This document shows positions 1 through 12,400 of a stretch of DNA of 64,000 bases, one piece after another. The stretch lies in the NCBI RefSeq assembly GCF_900454835.1, contig NZ_UGTM01000001.1, forward strand, positions 1,736,501 through 1,800,500. The letters are read 5' to 3'. The stretch comes from Prevotella denticola. GTDB taxonomy: Bacteria; Bacteroidota; Bacteroidia; Bacteroidales; Bacteroidaceae. The translations under genes were made by a program, and so were the position numbers. The notes beneath the pieces were generated by a model. That model searched no databases and was not told the origin of the DNA. It saw only the letters and a program-made list of their open reading frames with translations. Numbering within the stretch: position 1 is the first letter of the stretch; every line of letters starts with the position of its first letter.

Positions 1-317
1 GTCACGACCACCTCGTTCAGCTCGCTGGCGTTCGTCTTCAGCTGCACTTTCAGTCCCGTCCCGGCTTTCAGCTCCACATTCTTATATCCTATATAAGATA
101 CAACGATTGTGGAACCCTGCGGTGCCTTGAACGCAAAATTACCGTCAATGTCGGTGACGGTTCCATTGGAAGTACCTTTCTGTACGACCGATGCACCGAT
201 GACAGGTTCTCCCTGTTCGTCCATCACCTTTCCGCTGACATCTGTGTTTTGCGCCATTGCCCCGGCACAACACAGCAGAAACAGCAGACTCGTGATTACT
301 CGCGATAAATGTCTCAT
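1..317 (-). CDS. SusC-family TonB-dependent receptor, N-terminal part (runs off window)
   Basis: Translating the minus strand from ATG 317 gives a signal peptide (MRHLSRVITS..., cleavage after AMA, mature start Gln). A CarboxypepD_reg-like domain follows with the family hallmarks PVIGASVVQKGTSNG, TDIDGNF and SYIGYK, then the ELNEVVV TonB-box region at the window edge. About 105 residues are visible; SusC proteins are usually about 1000 aa, so the rest lies outside. It closely resembles the start of the SusC at 9148-12201 and lies directly downstream of the HTCS at 541-2691. This suggests a second glycan-import locus with its own regulator. SusC proteins form outer-membrane channels capped by SusD for oligosaccharide import; the substrate of this copy is not visible. 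Confidence 0.88.
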   Translation of the reverse strand, partial: MRHLSRVITSLLFLLCCAGAMAQNTDVSGKVMDEQGEPVIGASVVQKGTSNGTVTDIDGNFAFKAPQGSTIVVSYIGYKNVELKAGTGLKVQLKTNASELNEVVV

Positions 318-365
318 ACTTTTAATAGTTAGTAATACGATGTTTTGTAATTAGTCTTCTGGCTG

Positions 366-373
366 CAAAGATA
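366..373 (-). promoter_or_regulatory. Putative -7 box for the partial SusC
   Basis: The minus strand reads TATCTTTG here, matching the Bacteroidota -7 consensus TAnnTTTG, about 50 nt before the SusC start. No TTTG -33 box lies at the usual distance, so the call is moderate. The rest of 318-540 holds no convincing gene. Confidence 0.45.
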
Positions 374-540
374 AATAATATAGAAAGCCTTTCTAGAATA
401 ATTACCGTTCAAGGAGTAAAACAAATGTTTCGTGTAACAATACTCGAACCTTTTGTCAAGAATCTTAAAGCCGGCAGATTCCCGGCGGTCATACGCATAC
501 AGGCGGGACAGAAGGGGACGGACAGGCTGCCGCCGGTCGT

Positions 541-2691
541 TCATCTGTCCCTGGCATCGTTAGGGTACATCCCGAATTCCTGTCTGAAGCAAGTAGTGAA
601 ATAGCCCGGCGTAGAGAAGCCGACGCTGAAGGCTATCTCCTGGATGGTGCCGTCCGTCGTCTTGAGCAGACGGCAGGCCTCCTGCAGACGGGTCTTGCGG
701 ATGAGTTCATTAGGCGTAAGCCCTGTCAATGCTTTTACTTTACGGTACAGCTGCACCCTGCTTAGTCCCATTTCATCGCCGATATCCTCCACTTTCAGCT
801 TCGGGTTAGCGATATTGCGGTGCAAAGTATCGTTGAGCATACGGATGAATTCCCGGTCTCTTCCACCCAAGGGAGAGGGTCTGTTTTCACCGGTTCCATC
901 AATATCGTTACTTGCAAAGAGCTGATGCAGCCGCTTGCGGTTCTGCAGAAGATTGCCGATACGGACCTTCAGCAGTTTCCCGGAAAAGGGCTTGGTGATA
1001 TAAGCGTCGGCTCCCGTAGCATAGCCTTCAATACGCTGCGACTCCTGCGAACGGGCGGTAAGAAGAAGTATAGGGATATGTGCGGTGAGCGTCTCGTCCT
1101 TGATACGACGGCACAGTTCCAGCCCGTCCATGACCGGCATCATGACATCACTCACGATGAGATCGGGTATATTCTCCTTTGCAAGCTGCAGCCCCTGCCT
1201 GCCGTCAGAGGCGAGAAGCACCCGATAAGTGTCCTGTAACGTCAGCTGGAGATACGCCCGGATATCCTTGTTGTCGTCTACGACAAGCACCGTCATGCGG
1301 TCGTCGTCGGCATTGTCCATTATCTGTCGTCGCAGATTGTCCTTCCGTACTCCGTCCGTGTTGTCATCGACAAGTTCTTCCATGATATGCTCGTCTTCCG
1401 TCAGACTTCCGGTAATGCGGAGCAGGGTGCGGGTGTTGCCGTACGCCATTTCCAACAGCTGGCGAAGCTCTCCCTTCACCTGCGGCAGACAAAGCGCACG
1501 TGCCAGCGGATCGACGACCAACGTCAATGGGGTACGCAGTTCGTGACTGGCACGGGTGAAGAAGTCGATACGCTGCTCGGCCAGTTCCTGTGTCTTTCGG
1601 CTGACCCGGTTCTTTTCCTTCATATAACGGTAGAAGACGACGATCGTTGTCAGCAGCAGCAGGATGACGACTGCGGAGAGAACGATGATCATACGCTGGC
1701 TCTGTGCTCTGCGGATATAGGTGTCAATCTGGTTGTAGATTGTATCGAGGTTTTTGCTCTGTTCCTCTATCTCCTGGTTCTGCATGGTGACGACCTCCGC
1801 GTTCTCGGCCGTTACAATCGTCGAATGCAGCAGGTTCTCCCGCTTGTAGGGGCGGTGTGTAAGAATCTTCATGGCAAGTGAGACGATAGCCTCGCCTTTG
1901 GTGGGATAGATGAAAGTACCGTTGAGGATTCCTTTGCGCACATAATCGATTCCCTCACCCGGTCCCGGCAGTCCGTCGATACCGACAAACTTCATGCTCC
2001 GTGTCTTCCCCGCTTCCTTGGCTGCCAGGTAGGCACCGTACGCCTCACCGTCATTGTGTCCGAAGACATAGTCTGCCGGCTTGCCACTCCTCAGATAATC
2101 CGTCATCAGTCTCCGGGCTGTTGAAGTCTTCCAGTCGCCATGGATGGTATGAACTGTGATGCGAGGGAAAGAGCGCATGACCTCCATAAAGCCTTTGTGC
2201 CGTTCGCTGACAGGCGACGAGCCGTCCAGTCCGGTAATCTCTACAACGTCTCCTTTTCCTTTAAGACTGGCGGCAATGAACCTTCCGATGATACGTCCTA
2301 TCTCCACGTTGTCCGACCCGATGTAAGCCGTATAATTGCGTGAAGCCGTCTTGCGGTCGTAGACAATTACGGGAATCCCGCTCTTGTAAGCCCGGTCAAT
2401 GGCCGGCGTAACGGTCTCGATGTTGCTCGGTGCCACCACAAGAAGGTCTACCTTCTCCCTGACCAGCGAGTCAATCTGTCTCACCTGACGGTCGTCCTTG
2501 TTGTCGGCATTGGTTATCCTGACCTCGACATCGCCATACTGATACTGTCCGATACGTATCTCCCGGTTTACCTTCTTCCGCCATCCGTCATCGCTGCACT
2601 GGGACACACCGATAGTGTAACGCGGTGTCTCACTGCAGGACATAAACAGAAACAGGAGAATCAGCAGGCTGCATAAGTGTCTTGGTTTCAT
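541..2691 (-). CDS. Hybrid two-component sensor/regulator without HATPase domain (fructose-type HTCS)
   Basis: 716 aa. A lipoprotein-like signal (lipobox FMSC, Cys19) is followed by a periplasmic-binding-protein sensor of the LacI/ribose-binding type (about 25-300; GIPVIVYDRKT, GHNDGEAYGA). A membrane helix lies at about 334-356, HisKA with SHELRTP (His383) next, a receiver with phospho-acceptor Asp515 (SDVMMPVMDG), and a C-terminal AraC HTH (about 610-705). The HATPase_c region (N, G1 and G2 boxes) between HisKA and receiver is absent; the sister protein at 12401-15037 has it. The sensor type matches B. thetaiotaomicron BT1754, which binds fructose. It lies between the GH32 gene and a second SusC, so it probably regulates one or both. 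It could not autophosphorylate alone; pairing with the complete sister kinase is inference. Confidence 0.9.
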   Translation of the reverse strand: MKPRHLCSLLILLFLFMSCSETPRYTIGVSQCSDDGWRKKVNREIRIGQYQYGDVEVRITNADNKDDRQVRQIDSLVREKVDLLVVAPSNIETVTPAIDRAYKSGIPVIVYDRKTASRNYTAYIGSDNVEIGRIIGRFIAASLKGKGDVVEITGLDGSSPVSERHKGFMEVMRSFPRITVHTIHGDWKTSTARRLMTDYLRSGKPADYVFGHNDGEAYGAYLAAKEAGKTRSMKFVGIDGLPGPGEGIDYVRKGILNGTFIYPTKGEAIVSLAMKILTHRPYKRENLLHSTIVTAENAEVVTMQNQEIEEQSKNLDTIYNQIDTYIRRAQSQRMIIVLSAVVILLLLTTIVVFYRYMKEKNRVSRKTQELAEQRIDFFTRASHELRTPLTLVVDPLARALCLPQVKGELRQLLEMAYGNTRTLLRITGSLTEDEHIMEELVDDNTDGVRKDNLRRQIMDNADDDRMTVLVVDDNKDIRAYLQLTLQDTYRVLLASDGRQGLQLAKENIPDLIVSDVMMPVMDGLELCRRIKDETLTAHIPILLLTARSQESQRIEGYATGADAYITKPFSGKLLKVRIGNLLQNRKRLHQLFASNDIDGTGENRPSPLGGRDREFIRMLNDTLHRNIANPKLKVEDIGDEMGLSRVQLYRKVKALTGLTPNELIRKTRLQEACRLLKTTDGTIQEIAFSVGFSTPGYFTTCFRQEFGMYPNDARDR

Positions 2692-2727
2692 GAGGCAAGA
2701 TAGTTTATGGTTGTTCGTATTGTGCTA

Positions 2728-2735
2728 CAAAATTA
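2728..2735 (-). promoter_or_regulatory. Putative -7 box for the truncated HTCS
   Basis: Minus strand TAATTTTG fits TAnnTTTG and sits 37 nt upstream of the ATG at 2691. A -33 TTTG at standard spacing was not found. The intergenic stretch 2692-2877 holds no gene. Confidence 0.4.
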
Positions 2736-2877
2736 CACAAAACATTTAACTTTACAGCCATCTTGATGCAGAAATAAATCCTTGCTTTGCTGCCTGACAC
2801 TTAGCCTGACGGTTCTCCTGTCTTTCTGTTGAAATACTGATGGCATCGACTGTCAACTGTCGCCCGTAAACTGTCAG

Positions 2878-6051
<3,174 letters not shown>

Positions 6052-6089
6052 TTACAAAGGCCTTTCTTGTAATACAGATGGTCTTCGCA

Positions 6090-6097
6090 CAAATGTA
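6090..6097 (-). promoter_or_regulatory. Possible internal -7 box before the GH32 gene
   Basis: Minus strand TACATTTG matches TAnnTTTG in the 128-nt spacer between the DUF4960 lipoprotein and the GH32 gene. No proper -33 box was found, so read-through from the SusC promoter is equally likely. Confidence 0.3.
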
Positions 6098-6107
6098 TAT
6101 TAACCGT

Positions 6108-7292
6108 CTACTTCAGATAATCAATGCAGTTCTTTGTGAATCGCTCAATATTACCTTGATAAGTATTCGCAGTGCCGTTCTCATCCCATTCGTAGGCAGA
6201 GAGACCGATGGCAATGATACGCCCGGCATAGGTAGCTGTGGGATTGAACTCAACCACACCGGCACAGCAGTAGTCCTCAACGTGTCCCCATGTAGCAAGC
6301 ACGGTCGAACTGGTTTCGCCTTCAAATGCCTTCACTACATTGCCGGCAGCCGGTGATGTCTGCGGCAGTCCATAGGCATTCAAATCCCACATACAGTTGT
6401 GGTCCTCACGCAGCCCAGGCCCTTCCAGTCCGAAAGTCTCGTGTGGATAGTCGTGATTGACGGTCAGACCTTCAAATGCCTTGTGTGAACGATGGTCGTA
6501 TGGTTCCGCCTGCCCGACACCGATGACGGTCTGCATAGTCCAATTGTCTGTACCTACCCCACCTTCTCCAGCACTGAATATGCCTGGTGCAAAGCGGTCT
6601 CTGATTCTACCGATAGCAACGGCAAGTTGTGTTGCGTGTTTCGTCAAGAGTAAGTTTCCACCGTCCTGTACATATTGTTTCAGTGCAGCAATAGCTTTGT
6701 TGCTGACAAGTTCGGCAGGCAAGTTCTCCCAGCCCTTAGCCAATCCTACACGGTCAATCTGAATCCAGATAGTGCTATACTCATCAGGATACAGGTTGTC
6801 AAGATCAGCAGGTGTGAGGATAACCCCATTGGCGTAAGTCTTTTTAAACCATGTAGCAGCAGCTTTCTCATCATCATCTTGAATGTCATTTACGTTGCTG
6901 TATGGAATCAGATAGCCCACCTTGGTATTTGCGGTGTAGGTAATGTTCTTTGTAACGGACTGTCCCTCGGACACCCGTCCGTCTGCATAACGTGCCTTGA
7001 CCGTATAGACAAGATCCTGGTTGACAGCTACATGCTTGTCCAGATAACTAGTGAAGAGACTGTCCTTGCCAATGATCAGGTGTTCGCCCAGCGCATCGGT
7101 CTTGTATAGGTTTACGCCGACAGCCTCGGCCGGATTCGTCCAGCTGAGCGTTACGTTGCGCCCAGCGACATCGGCATTAAGTCCGCTGACCTTCTCGGGG
7201 GTCACAGCTGATGGAATATCTACATCCGAACAGGATGTGAGTCCCATGCCCAATGCCATGCAAGCGATGAGACTTGAAAATATTTTTTTCAT
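6108..7292 (-). CDS. DUF4960 surface glycan-binding lipoprotein (BT1761-like)
   Basis: 394 aa. A type II signal with lipobox LTSC (Cys21) is followed by acidic SDVD, typical of surface-exposed Bacteroidota lipoproteins. Residues about 30-120 resemble a fibronectin-III-like sandwich (VTLSWTNPAEA, YTVKARYADG). The remainder is DUF4960, sharing with the GH32 N-terminus the blocks [31 protein letters not shown] and AYE. It occupies the SGBP position (after SusC-SusD, before GH32) seen in the B. thetaiotaomicron levan locus, where BT1761 binds levan. Role: holding fructan at the cell surface for cutting and for the SusCD importer. Homology of the domain is seen directly; ligand identity is inferred from context. 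Confidence 0.88.
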   Translation of the reverse strand: MKKIFSSLIACMALGMGLTSCSDVDIPSAVTPEKVSGLNADVAGRNVTLSWTNPAEAVGVNLYKTDALGEHLIIGKDSLFTSYLDKHVAVNQDLVYTVKARYADGRVSEGQSVTKNITYTANTKVGYLIPYSNVNDIQDDDEKAAATWFKKTYANGVILTPADLDNLYPDEYSTIWIQIDRVGLAKGWENLPAELVSNKAIAALKQYVQDGGNLLLTKHATQLAVAIGRIRDRFAPGIFSAGEGGVGTDNWTMQTVIGVGQAEPYDHRSHKAFEGLTVNHDYPHETFGLEGPGLREDHNCMWDLNAYGLPQTSPAAGNVVKAFEGETSSTVLATWGHVEDYCCAGVVEFNPTATYAGRIIAIGLSAYEWDENGTANTYQGNIERFTKNCIDYLK

Positions 7293-7468
7293 ACTTTTAT
7301 GATGTTTGGTTAGATTTTCTTCGATTCGTCATCGAAATATGACAGGAAGTAAGGGAGTGATGGATTTTACACGAGTTATACCAATCCGCCTGTCTCCTGC
7401 AAGAGCAAAGACAAGATGCCTATATACAATTGGCTTGACTCCTTCAACTCCTCAACTCCCCTATCTCC

Positions 7469-9124
7469 TTACTTGTACAGTCCCTGTGCGTTGTCAACCT
7501 CAGAGACAGGTGCAGGAAGATAGACTTCATTCTCACTGATGCTGCAGCCCGTGTAGTAAGGACGGAGATGCGCCTCGCTCTGCATATAGGTGTTAACCGT
7601 CGGTACAACGGTGTTCCAGCGGACGAGGTCGAACCAGCGTTGTCCTTCCATCGCCAGCTCCAGTCTGCGCTCCATGCGTACGGCCTTGCGGGCATAGTCC
7701 TGTGTCCAGCCTGCTGCCGAGTATTCGCCTACAAAATAACTTGCCTTGTTCGGGTCGAGGTCGACAGGACTGTAACCGGCATCTACGGAGTGGGCTGCCT
7801 TTCGGCGTACCTGATTGATGATGCTGCGTGCGTCGTCGAGATTCTGGTTCAGTTCTATTTCAGCCTCAGCCTTCAGAAGAAGGATGTCTGCATAACGGAT
7901 GAGAATGAAGTTCAGCGGACTTGCCCCCCAGGGGAATCCTTTGACCATATCCGGCGAAGATGGGTCAATGAGTCCCTTCTTGCCGGAATACTCTCCATAG
8001 ATGTCCTTAGCACGACACCACTTGTCGTTGTAGATGTGCCCGCGGAACGGGAAGCCGATGCGTCCGACGGTGAAGTCGAGGCGCGGGTCGATGTTGTCGG
8101 TATAATCATCTGTCAGCCTGATATCGTTGAACGTGCCGTCAAGGTAAGGCAGTCCGTTTGCATCTGTACGGAAAGCATTGACGAGATTCTGGCTGGCAAG
8201 GAAAAAGTCGTCACCGTTGCCGAAGAGGTTGCCGTCGCTGTAGGTGGTATTCAGCAGATTGTTCCAGTTGATGTGGGCGTTGTTGTTGGCTGTTGAGAAC
8301 TGGATGGCAAGGATCGACTCCTTCTTGTTGTTAAAGGCAATCTTGCTCATGTCTCCGAAGTTGTCGTACAGCTCGTACTTTCCGCTATTGACAACCATGT
8401 TGGCGTAAGTCAGCGTGTTGGCATAGTCACCGGTCTGTGCATACACCTTTGCAAGGATGGCGGCAGCGACATATTTGTTGACACGTCCCACCTGCGTAGC
8501 GTTCTCCGGCAGCACAGCAATGGCTTCTTTCAGGTCAGTCTCAATCTTCTCATAAATCTCCGCTTTGGTAAATTCGGTATTGGTCTTGCCGTTGGGATTC
8601 TCCGTTTCGTCGAAGTAGGCAATGTTCCTGAACACACGGTTGAGGTCGAAATAGAAGTAGGCACGGAGTGTCTTCAATTCTCCCATCAGCTCACGCATCT
8701 CCGCCTCTGAGAGCTTCGAGTCCTTGATGGCATTCATGGCCTTGTGTACACGCGAGATGGCGTAATAGTTGTTCTCCCACTTGAAGAGGCAGGTCGGGTT
8801 GTCAGAAGAGATGTTACTTACCTCCAGCTGGTGGATGTTACCTTCCATGGAGATGCCTCCTCCGCCTTTGTAGGCATCGTCGGAACGGACGTCGAACACC
8901 CAGTTGGTAATAGGACCGGCGAAACTCTCGTTGTTGCCGAAGAAGTGGCATTCAAGTCCGGCATAGGCGGCAGACATGAGCGACTCTATACTGTTGTCGT
9001 TGATTTGCTCTTTGGTAATCTCCCCCTTCGGAGCCAAATCCAGTTCACCGTTGCAGGACACAGCGGCAAGAGATAGTGCCAGGACTGCTGCGCCCATGGC
9101 TATCTTATTATATTTTGCTTTCAT
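7469..9124 (-). CDS. SusD-family starch/fructan-binding outer-membrane lipoprotein
   Basis: 551 aa with a type II signal (lipobox AVSC, Cys24). SusD hallmarks: N-terminal TPR-like half (YYAISRVHKAMNAI, ELKTLRAYFYFDLNRVF) and a C-terminal RagB/SusD domain (NFILIRYADILLLKAEAEIEL, RRLELAMEGQRWFDLVRW). It starts 23 nt after the SusC stop, so the two are co-transcribed. SusD proteins act as a lid on the SusC barrel and bind the incoming oligosaccharide; the GH32/DUF4960/HTCS context points to fructan oligosaccharides. Length is normal for the family and nothing appears broken. Confidence 0.95.
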   Translation of the reverse strand: MKAKYNKIAMGAAVLALSLAAVSCNGELDLAPKGEITKEQINDNSIESLMSAAYAGLECHFFGNNESFAGPITNWVFDVRSDDAYKGGGGISMEGNIHQLEVSNISSDNPTCLFKWENNYYAISRVHKAMNAIKDSKLSEAEMRELMGELKTLRAYFYFDLNRVFRNIAYFDETENPNGKTNTEFTKAEIYEKIETDLKEAIAVLPENATQVGRVNKYVAAAILAKVYAQTGDYANTLTYANMVVNSGKYELYDNFGDMSKIAFNNKKESILAIQFSTANNNAHINWNNLLNTTYSDGNLFGNGDDFFLASQNLVNAFRTDANGLPYLDGTFNDIRLTDDYTDNIDPRLDFTVGRIGFPFRGHIYNDKWCRAKDIYGEYSGKKGLIDPSSPDMVKGFPWGASPLNFILIRYADILLLKAEAEIELNQNLDDARSIINQVRRKAAHSVDAGYSPVDLDPNKASYFVGEYSAAGWTQDYARKAVRMERRLELAMEGQRWFDLVRWNTVVPTVNTYMQSEAHLRPYYTGCSISENEVYLPAPVSEVDNAQGLYK

Positions 9125-9147
9125 TGCTTAAGTCTTTTTTAATTGCT

Positions 9148-12100
9148 TTAGAATGTCAGGTTCACGCCCAGAGTGAAGGTTCTCGAACGCGGGTACGGAC
9201 CGTTGTCGATGCGTGCGCCGTAACCGCCAAGCGGCACCTCCGGATCAAGTCCCTTGTAGCCGGTGATGGTAAAGATGTTCTCAACCTGTCCATATACGCT
9301 CAAGGCTGAGGCATGGAGTGCCTTCAGTACAGCATCACTGAAACGGTAAGAGAGCTTGATGTACTTCAGTTTCAGGTAAGATCCGTCCTCAAGAAAGTAG
9401 TTGCTCATGCGCACATCGTTGCTGTTGTCGGCCACCGAGAGTGCCGGAATGGATGCGCCTGGATTGCTTGTGCTCCATGCGTCGAGGATGTCTGTGCTTC
9501 GGTTGGTACTGACACCGCCGTAGCTCATGAACTCAAGCTGACGCTTCGTGGTGTTGTAGATGTCGAAGCCGAAGTCTCCGGAGAAGAACATATCAAGCGA
9601 CCAGTTCCTGTAGTTCGCATTAAGGCTCAGGCCAAGCGAGAGGTCCGGGTTAGGGTCGCCGATGACGGTGCGGTCCGCTTCGTTGACGACATCATTCCCG
9701 TCCAGATTGCGAAACTTCAGATGTCCCACTTGTTTTACACCGTCAGCATAGGCGGCGTGGTTAGCGACTTCCTCGGCATTCTGGAAGATACCGTCGCAGA
9801 CGTAGCCATAGTAAACGCCCATCGGCTGTCCCTCCATGATGCGGTAGTCGCCACCGATGGACTTCACCTTGTCATTGAGCTTTGTCACCTTGTTCTTGTA
9901 ATGGGAGAGGTTCAAACTGCCGTTCCATTGCCAGTCGCCATACTGTGGAGAGTGATAGGCAAGGTTCATTTCCCATCCATGGTTGTCCATGTCACCCGTG
10001 TTCATATAGTACTGGGCATTCTCGCCGGCAACGGCAAGTGTCGGAGGAATAGTAATCATATCGCGCGTCTTCTTCCAGTAGTAGTCGAACGACAGGGAGA
10101 GAGTATTCTTGAGAAGAAGTGCATCAAAGCCGAAGTTCGTCTGTGTGGTCGTCTCCCATTTGAGGTCCTTGTTACCCATACGCTTGACGGTCATGCCGCC
10201 GACGACATCCTTGCCGGTACCGTTGAGGTCGTAGCTTCCATTACCGAGGTTATAGGCATAGGTAGTATAGTAAGCGTAAGGGGAATCGATGGCAGAGTTG
10301 CCGTTCTGCCCCCAAGCGATGCGCACCTTCAGGTCACTCAAGACATCGTTTTTGTGGAAGAACTTCTCTTCCGACACACGCCAGGCAGCCGAGAAGGCCG
10401 GGAAGACACCGGAGTTGTTGTTCTTGAAGAGACGTGAAGTCTGGTCACGGCGCAATGTCGCACTGAAGAGATAACGGTCCATGAAGTTGTAATCAATCTT
10501 TCCGAAGAGAGAGAAGAGTGCCCACTCGCTCTTGTTGCCGCCGTTGGTCTGGGTACCTTCGCCGGCATCGAGTACCATGTAGTCAGCATCCTCAAAGGCA
10601 TAACCGTTTCGGAAAGCACTGAATCCATCGAACTTGTACTTGATGAATTCCGTACCGAAGAGGAAGTTGAAGTGATGGCGGTCATTGAGGTCAAGCAGAT
10701 AGTTGGCCGTATTGGTCCATGTGAAAGTGTCGCCTTCACCATATCCACGGTCCACGCTGTTGTTGTCGCTCGCAAGGACTTTGCGACCAAGCGTCTGATT
10801 CTTGTACTGTACGTGTTCATAACCAACATTGCTCTTCAAGGTCAGGCCTTTGACAGGATATACTTCCAGATAACCGTTGCCGAAGATACGCCAGCTGCTG
10901 TTCTCGTTGTTACGGGCATTATAGATTTCCTGTACCGGGTTGGCGATGTCGGAACTGGCAAGTTTCATCGGCGAGGTGAAGTTGCCGTTGGCATCGTAGA
11001 CTGGGATGGCCGGGTGCTGACGCATGGCTGTGTAAGGAATACCGCGGTCGGCATTGGTGGAAACACCGAGATTCGACCACTGGCTCACCATGAGGTTCTC
11101 GCCTACTTTCACATACTTCGAGATATTGTAATCAGAGTTCAGGCGGACACTATAGCGGCGGTAGAAAGTCTTGTCGATCAAACCGTTCTGATTGATGTAA
11201 TTGGCACTGAAGAGCATAGAGCCTTTTTCTGATGCGTTCTGTACACTGGCACTGAGATTGTGAGTCCATGCAGGAGAGTAGACCTCATTCTGCCAGTCGG
11301 TATCAGCAGTCTTGACCTTATGGTCAGCATCAAGGTACTCGACGAGTCTCGGCTCGTCACCCGAGCCATAGAACGGATGAGAGGGATGCAGGCCGGCGTT
11401 CTTGTTGGCTGTCCAGTAGGCTTGTCCCCACTGCTCTGCATTCAGCATCTTGTAGGTCTTGGCAACAGTCTGCAGCGATGAACTGTAGTCCAAATTTACG
11501 GTCAAGCGGTTGCCCTTGCCTTTCTTTGTGGTGATGATGATGACACCGTTGGCAGCACGGCTACCGTAGATAGAAGCGGAAGAAGCGTCCTTGAGGACCT
11601 GGATACTCTCGATGTCAGCCGGATTCAGAGAGTTTAGGTTCTCGCTGGTAGCCACACCGTCGATGATGTAGAGCGGATTGGAAGCGTTGATTGTACTCAT
11701 GCCACGAACATGGATAGACGAGCCACCGCCGCCCGGAGCAGCATCCGTAACGATATTGACGCCTGCCAGCTTTCCCTGCATGGAACTGAGCATATTGGGC
11801 TCCGACTTACTCATCGCCCCTTTCATGTCCATCACAGCGACGGCACCGGTCAGGTCAGCCTTGCGCTGAGTAGTATAACCTGTCACAATGACTTCGTTCA
11901 GCTCGTTGGCTTCCTGCTTCAGCTGGATGTTCATCTTTGCTGCCGCTTTCACCTCGATGGTGGAGTAACCGATGTAAGAGATGGTGAGAGGAGTGCCCTC
12001 ACTGGCGTTTAGACTGAAGTTACCGTCAATGTCCGTTACGGTTCCATTGGCAGTACCTTTCTCCATGACTGTAGCACCGATGACGGGCGTACCCGTTTCA

Positions 12101-12201
12101 TCTACGATGGTACCACTGGCAGTGATTCTGTTCTGTGCATAGAGGAGCGAACAGAACATGAACAAGACTGCACTTGAAATAATTTTCCTTAGGTCTTCCA
12201 T
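9148..12201 (-). CDS. SusC-family TonB-dependent oligosaccharide receptor
   Basis: 1017 aa, full length. Signal peptide ending LLYA with Gln23 as mature residue. CarboxypepD_reg-like domain (about 29-105; PVIGATVMEKGTANG, ISYIGYS), TonB-box region (ELNEVIVTGY), plug (SSMQGKLAGVNI, RGMSTINASNPLYIIDG, IESIQVLKDASSASIYGSRA), then the barrel, closing with RSRTFTLGVNLTF. It is the import channel of the fructan locus, energised by TonB-ExbBD, and pairs with the SusD immediately downstream. A -7-like TAATTTTG box lies 48 nt upstream. The HTCS encoded just upstream on the same strand is the likely activator. Confidence 0.96.
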   Translation of the reverse strand: MEDLRKIISSAVLFMFCSLLYAQNRITASGTIVDETGTPVIGATVMEKGTANGTVTDIDGNFSLNASEGTPLTISYIGYSTIEVKAAAKMNIQLKQEANELNEVIVTGYTTQRKADLTGAVAVMDMKGAMSKSEPNMLSSMQGKLAGVNIVTDAAPGGGGSSIHVRGMSTINASNPLYIIDGVATSENLNSLNPADIESIQVLKDASSASIYGSRAANGVIIITTKKGKGNRLTVNLDYSSSLQTVAKTYKMLNAEQWGQAYWTANKNAGLHPSHPFYGSGDEPRLVEYLDADHKVKTADTDWQNEVYSPAWTHNLSASVQNASEKGSMLFSANYINQNGLIDKTFYRRYSVRLNSDYNISKYVKVGENLMVSQWSNLGVSTNADRGIPYTAMRQHPAIPVYDANGNFTSPMKLASSDIANPVQEIYNARNNENSSWRIFGNGYLEVYPVKGLTLKSNVGYEHVQYKNQTLGRKVLASDNNSVDRGYGEGDTFTWTNTANYLLDLNDRHHFNFLFGTEFIKYKFDGFSAFRNGYAFEDADYMVLDAGEGTQTNGGNKSEWALFSLFGKIDYNFMDRYLFSATLRRDQTSRLFKNNNSGVFPAFSAAWRVSEEKFFHKNDVLSDLKVRIAWGQNGNSAIDSPYAYYTTYAYNLGNGSYDLNGTGKDVVGGMTVKRMGNKDLKWETTTQTNFGFDALLLKNTLSLSFDYYWKKTRDMITIPPTLAVAGENAQYYMNTGDMDNHGWEMNLAYHSPQYGDWQWNGSLNLSHYKNKVTKLNDKVKSIGGDYRIMEGQPMGVYYGYVCDGIFQNAEEVANHAAYADGVKQVGHLKFRNLDGNDVVNEADRTVIGDPNPDLSLGLSLNANYRNWSLDMFFSGDFGFDIYNTTKRQLEFMSYGGVSTNRSTDILDAWSTSNPGASIPALSVADNSNDVRMSNYFLEDGSYLKLKYIKLSYRFSDAVLKALHASALSVYGQVENIFTITGYKGLDPEVPLGGYGARIDNGPYPRSRTFTLGVNLTF

Positions 12202-12248
12202 TAGAAAATGTTTGATGTTAGTAATTCTGGGTTTATGAACTTTCTGTA

Positions 12249-12256
12249 CAAAATTA
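12249..12256 (-). promoter_or_regulatory. Putative -7 box for the susCD operon
   Basis: Minus strand TAATTTTG fits TAnnTTTG upstream of the SusC ATG at 12201. The -33 position is T-rich but not TTTG, as expected for an activator-dependent PUL promoter. The HTCS operator would lie between here and the HTCS stop at 12401; no clear direct repeat was identified. Confidence 0.45.
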
Positions 12257-12400
12257 CCATCAATTAAGGAAAACCTTTATGCAATTATCGTTCTCCGCCT
12301 GCAACAAATGTTACCCGAACAGAATAATTGTAACAAATGAACGATTTGTGGTAAAAAGTGCATCCCAGTACTCTCCGTGAAAGTTGAAAGGGAAGGATTC

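Noticed and set aside
9313..10437. 374-aa open frame opposite SusC
   Set aside because: Val/His-rich shadow typical of the reverse complement of beta-barrel codons.
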